Source: an uncultured Prevotellaceae bacterium
GTDB taxonomy: Bacteria > Bacteroidota > Bacteroidia > Bacteroidales > Bacteroidaceae
Assembly (NCBI GenBank): GCA_902763615.1
Contig: CACWSX010000001.1
Location: 62,001-126,000 of the forward strand
DNA: 64,000 nucleotides
Direction: 5' to 3'
Positions within the stretch are counted from its first letter, which is position 1, and each line of letters begins with the position of its first letter. Positions 58,714 to 64,000 of the stretch are shown piece by piece. The notes below the pieces were generated by a model. The model was not told where the DNA came from and did not search any database. It worked only from the letters and a program-made list of their open reading frames with translations. The translations under genes were made by a program, and so were the position numbers.

Positions 58714-59934
58714 ATGGAGAGTAGTAACATACATATAGAACATAGGCAGGACGTTAAGTCCGTTGTCAGGAGGTTACAATCCCTGACGATACTCCTATTG
58801 CTCCTACTTTTCACCGCTTGCACCTCATCGTCGAGCGAGGAGATAGAGGAACCTAAGGAAAAGCCTGTGCTTAAGATTTACCTCTTCGCCCCGGAGAGTC
58901 CTATCGTCACTCGTGCCGAGAACGGTTGGGTTAGTCCTTCAGAGGATGAGAGGCGTATCGGTACGCTCGATGTGTGGGTGTTTGAAAATAACACCGCAAC
59001 CCTTGTAAGCTATATCCATCTGGCGAATCAGACGTTTGAGGGCAGCAAGGTGATTTCTATGGAGATTAGTGATGAGTTTGCTAACAATCCTAACAAACCT
59101 AATGTGGATATCTATGTCGTTGCAAACGTCGCGGCATCTAATTGTGGTCTGACACTGAGTAAGGCATCGACACCCTCAGAACTGAAGGAGGCACTCATTG
59201 AGCGCACGACCACTGGCAGCGATTTCTTCGGCCTGACCTCGCCCGTCACTTCAGTGCCTGTTGAGGGCCTGCCGATGTCGGGATTCTTACTCAATCAGGA
59301 AATCACAGGAACGGCACCAGTCTTTTCTGCCAAGACTAAAAACGTTAAGTTGGTACGCGCAGTGTCGAAGGTGCGGTTTGTTTTCAGTAGATCCACCATA
59401 GCTCCTGTCATCAGTAACCTGAGCATCAAACTCAACAATGGTGTGCTGCCCACGAAAGAATATCTCTTCCTCAAAGGTGAGTATCCTACAGAAAAGATTC
59501 ACCTCGAAGAGACTCCTGCCTATGAATCTGAAGCAGAAATTGTCTCAGGTGTCAGTGGTGAAGATATTAACAGTTGTGCCGATCCTGCCAGTTACATCTA
59601 TACAAACGAGACGGGTCAGCAATACGAGTCAAAAATCAATGCCGGACTTGTGGAGCAGACGATTGAGGGCGTGACTAGACCGGCAGAACTCTCCGAGGTG
59701 AGGCGTTTCTATCTGAGAGAGTCGGATAAGAAATTGACGGGCACTATACGATATACGATTGGGGGAAAGGAGAAGGAGACTCCTTTCGAGATGAATGCAG
59801 CAGGTGACTTTACGCGTAACCATACTTGGATTGTCTACGGCTATTTCCTCGGTAGTGGAACGCTGATGTTGAATTCGGTTGTCTTGAAGGATTGGGAAGA
59901 CGATCCTGAGTCAGACATTATTTATAATTGGTAA
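58714..59934 (+). CDS. fimbrial accessory lipoprotein (Mfa3/FimE-like position)
   Basis: A 406-residue lipoprotein with an extended N-terminus before the hydrophobic stretch (LTILLLLLLFTAC) and a lipobox ending in CTSSSS. A first beta domain (RIGTLDVWVFENNTATLV, NPNKPNVDIYVVANVAA) and a second one (VRAVSKVRFVFS, FTRNHTWIVYGYFLGSG) match the two-domain plan of Bacteroidales fimbrial tip and accessory proteins. LSEVRRFYLRESDKKL is typical. Its likely place is the fimbrial tip or tip adaptor. It starts 11 bp after the previous stop. Confidence 0.78.
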   Translation: MESSNIHIEHRQDVKSVVRRLQSLTILLLLLLFTACTSSSSEEIEEPKEKPVLKIYLFAPESPIVTRAENGWVSPSEDERRIGTLDVWVFENNTATLVSYIHLANQTFEGSKVISMEISDEFANNPNKPNVDIYVVANVAASNCGLTLSKASTPSELKEALIERTTTGSDFFGLTSPVTSVPVEGLPMSGFLLNQEITGTAPVFSAKTKNVKLVRAVSKVRFVFSRSTIAPVISNLSIKLNNGVLPTKEYLFLKGEYPTEKIHLEETPAYESEAEIVSGVSGEDINSCADPASYIYTNETGQQYESKINAGLVEQTIEGVTRPAELSEVRRFYLRESDKKLTGTIRYTIGGKEKETPFEMNAAGDFTRNHTWIVYGYFLGSGTLMLNSVVLKDWEDDPESDIIYNW

Positions 59935-59953
59935 GTGAATAGTGAAGAAGTGG
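59933..59953. repeat. heptanucleotide repeat across a stop/start junction (3 units)
   Basis: aagtgaa, tagtgaa, gaagtgg span the TAA stop of one fimbrial gene and the GTG start of the next. Confidence 0.5.
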
Positions 59954-61051
59954 AATAAACATATGATGCGATGGCTGGGCAGTATTCTGATGCTGTTCCT
60001 GCTGGTAGCTTGCTCCGATGATAATGGCAGCAATCAGCCGCAAGACAGCCAGTTGCGGCTGTCGTCTGTTACCCGTGGAGACGAGAGTTCGACTCCTGCG
60101 TATCTTGCTGAAGGCAACATCAAAGTGTTTATCACCATGAGGGATGCGGATAATCCTGCCTTAACCGGTTCATTCGACAAAAACAGTACCCAGACCATCT
60201 GGAACAGCAACAATCTCGACATCAAGGAGAATACGCAATATTACATCTATGGCTATATGCCCAATACAGAAGCAGTAACCGCCAGCATAGCCCAACCTGC
60301 AGGCAGCGATTACTCCGCCGGTGCCGAACTGAAACTGTCAGGTCTGCCTGTCTTTGCCGATGAGGACTACCGGGTAATCATCGGTGTTCAGCGGGTAACA
60401 GACGGTGAAACCTTTACCCCAGCCACCGAGGGCCACTATGGCTACCTCTCGGGCATTGCCAGCCAGAACTACGTCAATCTGCTGATGGGACATCTCTATA
60501 GTCAACTGCAACTGCGGTTCTGTGTTGAAAAAAACTATTACGCCTTGCGTTGCATCCACTTGAAAGAGGTAAAACTGAAGTCTACTTATGTCGCAAATGG
60601 TAAGGTCACCGCAACAGTGAGCCTTAGAGACGGCAAGGGCCTGACAGGACAGGTCGCTTTTTCTGATCCCGCAGCGACTACGCCCACTACACCAAAAGAG
60701 ATGTCATTGCTGACAGGCGGCAATGAGGAGGAGGAGTTGAAGGTCGAACCCGATGCCAATGCAGAGGACCCCGTATATACCGTTCTTTCCAAAACGGTCA
60801 ATTGTGCCCCCTGTCTGTTTACAGCTAATGGAGCCTATCTCTCTATCGAGACCACTTACGATGTCTATGACAGGGACAGTTCAAAGGAACACGGCAATCT
60901 GATCCGGGCAAACTGTAAAGCAACGAACAAGATTCAGGTATCGGGCATGGCTCCTGGTGTGAGGAAGATGCTCACGCTCACCGTGGCCCCCACCTATCTG
61001 TATATGTTGTCTGATCCAGATCTGGACAATCCGACGGTACACGTGAATTGA
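59942..61051 (+). CDS. fimbrillin-family lipoprotein
   Basis: A 369-residue lipoprotein with GTG start, 7 bp after the previous gene. The signal ends with lipobox LVAC (near Cys25), followed by a short linker and LRLSSVTRGDE, with an Arg in the usual cleavage zone. Segments such as NTQYYIYGYMPN and LMGHLYSQLQLRFCVEKNYYALRCIHLKEVKL are those of the fimbrillin family in Bacteroides and Prevotella. The C-terminal beta domain ends DNPTVHVN. Probably a minor tip subunit. The stop codon lies within a heptanucleotide repeat. Confidence 0.8.
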   Translation: MKKWNKHMMRWLGSILMLFLLVACSDDNGSNQPQDSQLRLSSVTRGDESSTPAYLAEGNIKVFITMRDADNPALTGSFDKNSTQTIWNSNNLDIKENTQYYIYGYMPNTEAVTASIAQPAGSDYSAGAELKLSGLPVFADEDYRVIIGVQRVTDGETFTPATEGHYGYLSGIASQNYVNLLMGHLYSQLQLRFCVEKNYYALRCIHLKEVKLKSTYVANGKVTATVSLRDGKGLTGQVAFSDPAATTPTTPKEMSLLTGGNEEEELKVEPDANAEDPVYTVLSKTVNCAPCLFTANGAYLSIETTYDVYDRDSSKEHGNLIRANCKATNKIQVSGMAPGVRKMLTLTVAPTYLYMLSDPDLDNPTVHVN

Positions 61052-61077
61052 TAATTGAGAATAGAAAATTGAAAGGA
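61043..61077. repeat. heptanucleotide repeat between two fimbrial genes (5 units)
   Basis: gtgaatt, gataatt, gagaata, gaaaatt, gaaagga. The array covers the stop codon of the fimbrillin-family gene and the first codons (TTG start) of the giant protein. Confidence 0.75.
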
Positions 61078-64000
61078 TATAATTATATATTAGGTACGCG
61101 CGAGGGAGGCCGCCTCAGATGGCAACTTCTTCTGATGCTGATCATGCTGATGATGTTGTCGGCAACAGTGGCGATGGGTCAGGAGTCTCAGACCCAGACA
61201 CAGCCGGCAAAACTGATAAAAATCGGAGGTAGCGTCTATGGTGGTGCCCGTCAGGCGAATGTCGGCGGCTCTACTTCTGTTGAAATCGGTGCAGACAACC
61301 ACGATGTCTTGATTGGTGCCGTTTATGGAGGCAACGATATCTCCGGCACTATCGGCTCTTCGGCAGATATTCCAGAGGCCATAGAACAAGAGGTGGAAAA
61401 TAAAATCACCGATGAAGCAGGTAAAAATATGAACGCGTTCAACGCCTTTGTCCGTATCAGTCCAGAAGGAAAAAGAACAGAGACAGAGCCATATAAGATC
61501 TTTATAGGAAAACTTTTCGGCGGTGGCAACGGCGCTTATAAATATAAAGAAGGTAATCAGGACCTTACAGAAACGATAGATGGCAAGACTTATTATGTGG
61601 TTAAAGACAGCAAGACAGGTCTCACCATAGCAACGAGCACAACGCCTTTCTTGAAACCAGATCTTGGTAAAACCTATTTAGAGCTGAAGGGTGGAACTGT
61701 AGCGCAAGCCTTTGGCGGCGGCAACAATGCCACCGTGACGTCAAATACCTCCATCTGCATCGACAACCAGAGCAAGGTGGTGAATGATATCACGGATGCT
61801 GCAGGAAACGATTTGCTGACCAGTGAATTCTTAGACAACATTGATATCAATTCCACGCAGACCAACCTTGCCGGTAGCTTCCAATATGGACGTGTCTTTG
61901 GCGGCAATAACGTGGCGGAGATGAAAATCCGTCCCTTCTGGTTCCTCAAACGAGGAAAAATCCGCGACCTCTACAGTGGTGGTAACCAGGGCGATATGAC
62001 CAGTCCCGAGGGCCTGCTTCTTGAAATAGATGCTGCTAATCCCGATGCCAAGTCTGATGACGATGACGTGATGATGGTCAACAATGCCTATGGCGGTTGT
62101 CGTATGGCTGATGTCCGTCCACAGAGAAATGGCGTGGATGTGCCCAATACTGAAATCCAGCTTAACCCCAATCCAAACAAGATACCTGCTGGTTTTGGTG
62201 CGCGAATACGTGTGCTTGGCGGATGGGTTAACAATGTGTATGGTGGCAACGACATCACCGGCAATGTTTACGGTGGCAACACGGTGGGTATCTTCACAAC
62301 CATCCACGGCAATGTGTATGGCGGTGGTAACGGTTCGTATGCTTATACAGATAGATCGGAATTGCAAGGTGACAAACTGTGGGGTGACTACTACTATGAT
62401 CCTGGTACAAATTCTGTTGAGGCACTTAACAGTCATCGTCCTAATGCAGAGCAGGTGTCAATCCGCGTGGTGGGAACCGAAAACAAGCCTACAGTGATTG
62501 AAGGAGCCGTTTATGTGGGTGGCAACAGTGCGACCATCAAGGAACTGACACAGATCTCTGATCGCAAGGTGGAATTGAAGATTGGTTCTTATGTGTATAC
62601 AGATCAGGTCTTCCTCGGCAACAATGGTGAGAATATGGTGGATGTCTCTGACGATGGTGTGCTGAAGAAATATGCTGGTAGAGTTAATAATGCGAATGGA
62701 GTGGAGAAAGATTTCAGTAGCTTAGATCTGACAAACTCAGGGACTTTCGAAAGTTATATGGATGGCTGCGCCATGACCGTCAAGCCCTCCGTCATTTTCG
62801 ATACCACTCCAAGAGATCCTGAAGACTATGTCAACTACAGTACCTATGTCGGCTCGTTCTATTGTGGTGGAAATGTGGGAAGTATGAAGTTCGATGGACT
62901 TATCGACATCAATTTCAACCATAAGATTGTTATATTCGACAAGTTGGTGGGCGGTTGCAATACAGCGTTCGTTCCCTTCCATGATGGGCTTAACGCCGAA
63001 TACAAGGGTGGTGTGCTTGGAGACCCCGAGGATGCTACTAGAAACAAGCTCCTGCTGAACCTCTCCGGTCTGCTGATTGAGCCCAAACGATGGAAAGATC
63101 CCGATGACAAGACACAGCTATTGGAGTGGAACACTTGGATAGGAAATGAGAAAAACTTGTTGCCTGAAGGAGCTACGACAGGATTGGCAGGAACAGACGA
63201 TTTAGCCCGTCGCTTCAAGGGGGGTAATATTTACGGAGGTTGTTGTGAAAGTGGCGTGGTGAATGGCAACGTGATTATCAATATTAACTCCAGCATCATG
63301 GAGCGTGACAAGCTCTTCGATGAGGTGGAGACGAGTGGCGAGGAAAGCCTCTATGGCAGTGACCTCCTGACTCAGGAGTCTTATACCATCACGAAGCGTA
63401 ACTCGGGTGTCTTGCTTGGTCAGCAGGGTATGGACGTGCTTGGCCAGTCACTCAACCTTTTCGGCGGCGGAAAGGGTTCTGCCACTCAGATTTGGGGTAG
63501 CTCGACCATCAATATGAACAAGGGCTACGTGTTCCAGGTGTTTGGTGGTAGTGAGGAAGGCGTCATCGGCAAACCTTCCGATGATGGTACTTATTCATTT
63601 ACCTATACGCTGGATGGCGTGGAGCATACCGACAAGTATTCAAACAGTGATTACTACAGTTGCTATGTCAACCTGAAGGGTGCTGTAGCCGGATTCTCCA
63701 AGGCTGATGGCAACGATGAGAAGATGCCAGAGAGCGAGTTTATCTATGGTGGTAGCTTTAAGGGACCTATCGCTGGTAATACGGTGGTCAGATTGGGCAA
63801 CGGACGTATCTTCAATGCCTTCACCGGCTCATGCGATGCTGATATCTTAGGTCATACCGAGACCTATGTCGGTTACGAGCATACCTATACGGATGATAAT
63901 AATGTTGATGTCACAGTAAACGGCTATCCTTGGATACGCGATATCGTATATGGCGGCAACGACTTAGGTGGTGAGATCAAAGGCACAAAGACCTTCTCTG
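61069..64000 (+). CDS. giant exported protein with YGG(G/N) repeats, end of the fimbrial operon (3' end outside window)
   Basis: The frame is open to the window edge: at least 977 residues. I place the start at TTG 61069 because the following residues give a signal peptide (WQLLLMLIMLMMLSATVAMGQ is the hydrophobic and cleavage part) and the frame lacks ATG before it. The mature protein repeats a short unit such as VYGGND, LFGGGNG, AFGGGNN, VFGGNN, NVYGGGN or IYGGCC about 15 times, spaced 20-80 residues apart and usually followed by a T/V-rich strand. This suggests an elongated beta structure. Position after the fimbrial subunits suggests a tip adhesin or stalk; that is inference. Confidence 0.8.
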   Translation, partial: MKGYNYILGTREGGRLRWQLLLMLIMLMMLSATVAMGQESQTQTQPAKLIKIGGSVYGGARQANVGGSTSVEIGADNHDVLIGAVYGGNDISGTIGSSADIPEAIEQEVENKITDEAGKNMNAFNAFVRISPEGKRTETEPYKIFIGKLFGGGNGAYKYKEGNQDLTETIDGKTYYVVKDSKTGLTIATSTTPFLKPDLGKTYLELKGGTVAQAFGGGNNATVTSNTSICIDNQSKVVNDITDAAGNDLLTSEFLDNIDINSTQTNLAGSFQYGRVFGGNNVAEMKIRPFWFLKRGKIRDLYSGGNQGDMTSPEGLLLEIDAANPDAKSDDDDVMMVNNAYGGCRMADVRPQRNGVDVPNTEIQLNPNPNKIPAGFGARIRVLGGWVNNVYGGNDITGNVYGGNTVGIFTTIHGNVYGGGNGSYAYTDRSELQGDKLWGDYYYDPGTNSVEALNSHRPNAEQVSIRVVGTENKPTVIEGAVYVGGNSATIKELTQISDRKVELKIGSYVYTDQVFLGNNGENMVDVSDDGVLKKYAGRVNNANGVEKDFSSLDLTNSGTFESYMDGCAMTVKPSVIFDTTPRDPEDYVNYSTYVGSFYCGGNVGSMKFDGLIDINFNHKIVIFDKLVGGCNTAFVPFHDGLNAEYKGGVLGDPEDATRNKLLLNLSGLLIEPKRWKDPDDKTQLLEWNTWIGNEKNLLPEGATTGLAGTDDLARRFKGGNIYGGCCESGVVNGNVIININSSIMERDKLFDEVETSGEESLYGSDLLTQESYTITKRNSGVLLGQQGMDVLGQSLNLFGGGKGSATQIWGSSTINMNKGYVFQVFGGSEEGVIGKPSDDGTYSFTYTLDGVEHTDKYSNSDYYSCYVNLKGAVAGFSKADGNDEKMPESEFIYGGSFKGPIAGNTVVRLGNGRIFNAFTGSCDADILGHTETYVGYEHTYTDDNNVDVTVNGYPWIRDIVYGGNDLGGEIKGTKTFS

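Noticed and set aside
1-64000. tRNA or rRNA genes
   Set aside because: No cloverleaf-like sequence with TTCRANY arm or rRNA core was seen on either strand by eye; a dedicated search would be needed to exclude a diverged one.

Overview
This window looks like a chromosomal segment of a Bacteroidales bacterium, most likely Prevotellaceae. Four things point there: promoters of the form TAnnTTTG with a TTG about 19-20 bases upstream and no clear Shine-Dalgarno sites; type IX secretion genes (porU, porV) together with cargo-like proteins; FimA/Mfa-type fimbrial lipoproteins; and anaerobe enzymes (two class III ribonucleotide reductases, an anaerobic sulfatase-maturating enzyme). I see no integrase, transposase, phage structural module, CRISPR array, rRNA or tRNA.

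Layout. 1-4 kb: the end of one GH13 glycosidase, an alpha/beta hydrolase, and a secreted GH13 alpha-amylase with a starch-binding module. 4-7 kb: a small glycosyltransferase operon. 6.8-7.06 kb: a probable small RNA gene. 7.1-9.7 kb: a serine-type sulfatase with its maturase. 9.7-15 kb: ispF, porV and porU. 15-16.6 kb: an FAH-family hydrolase and ribD. 16.7-20.1 kb: an odd accessory block with two small-RNA-like units, two DUF5675-like genes, a tiny HTH-like gene, an unrecognised 417-residue protein and an array of 22-bp-spaced CTTAAC repeats. 20.2-26 kb: a class III reductase with its activase, flanked by two paralogous LruC-type lipoproteins. 26-32 kb: a glutaminyl cyclase/M28 lipoprotein, a C26-M19 fusion peptidase, an Lrp regulator and three tandem FKBP isomerases. 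32-34.6 kb: a sirtuin and a CotH protein. 34.7-41.1 kb: a lipid headgroup module (cytidylyltransferase, HisC/CobD-like aminotransferase, flippase-like membrane protein, CDP-alcohol phosphotransferase) and a large outer-membrane protein. 41.2-51 kb: ispG, purE, PAP2, rpoN, a second class III reductase with activase, sufE and a U32/TrhP protein. 51-53 kb: a periplasmic neopullulanase. 53.2 kb to the edge: a fimbrial operon with five lipoproteins that ends in a very large secreted protein rich in YGG(G/N) motifs and cut by the window edge.

How it fits together. Much of the window serves the cell surface: starch degradation, type IX secretion and N-terminal glutamine cyclisation of exported proteins, periplasmic folding, headgroup chemistry and fimbriae. 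The least expected structure is a family of very short tandem repeats, mostly 7 bp per unit (15 bp at two places), at a dozen or more loci. They lie in operon spacers, inside signal-peptide codons and inside conserved genes (sufE, porU, a glycosyltransferase). The second is the CTTAAC/GTTAAG array between a divergent gene pair at 19.75-19.99 kb.
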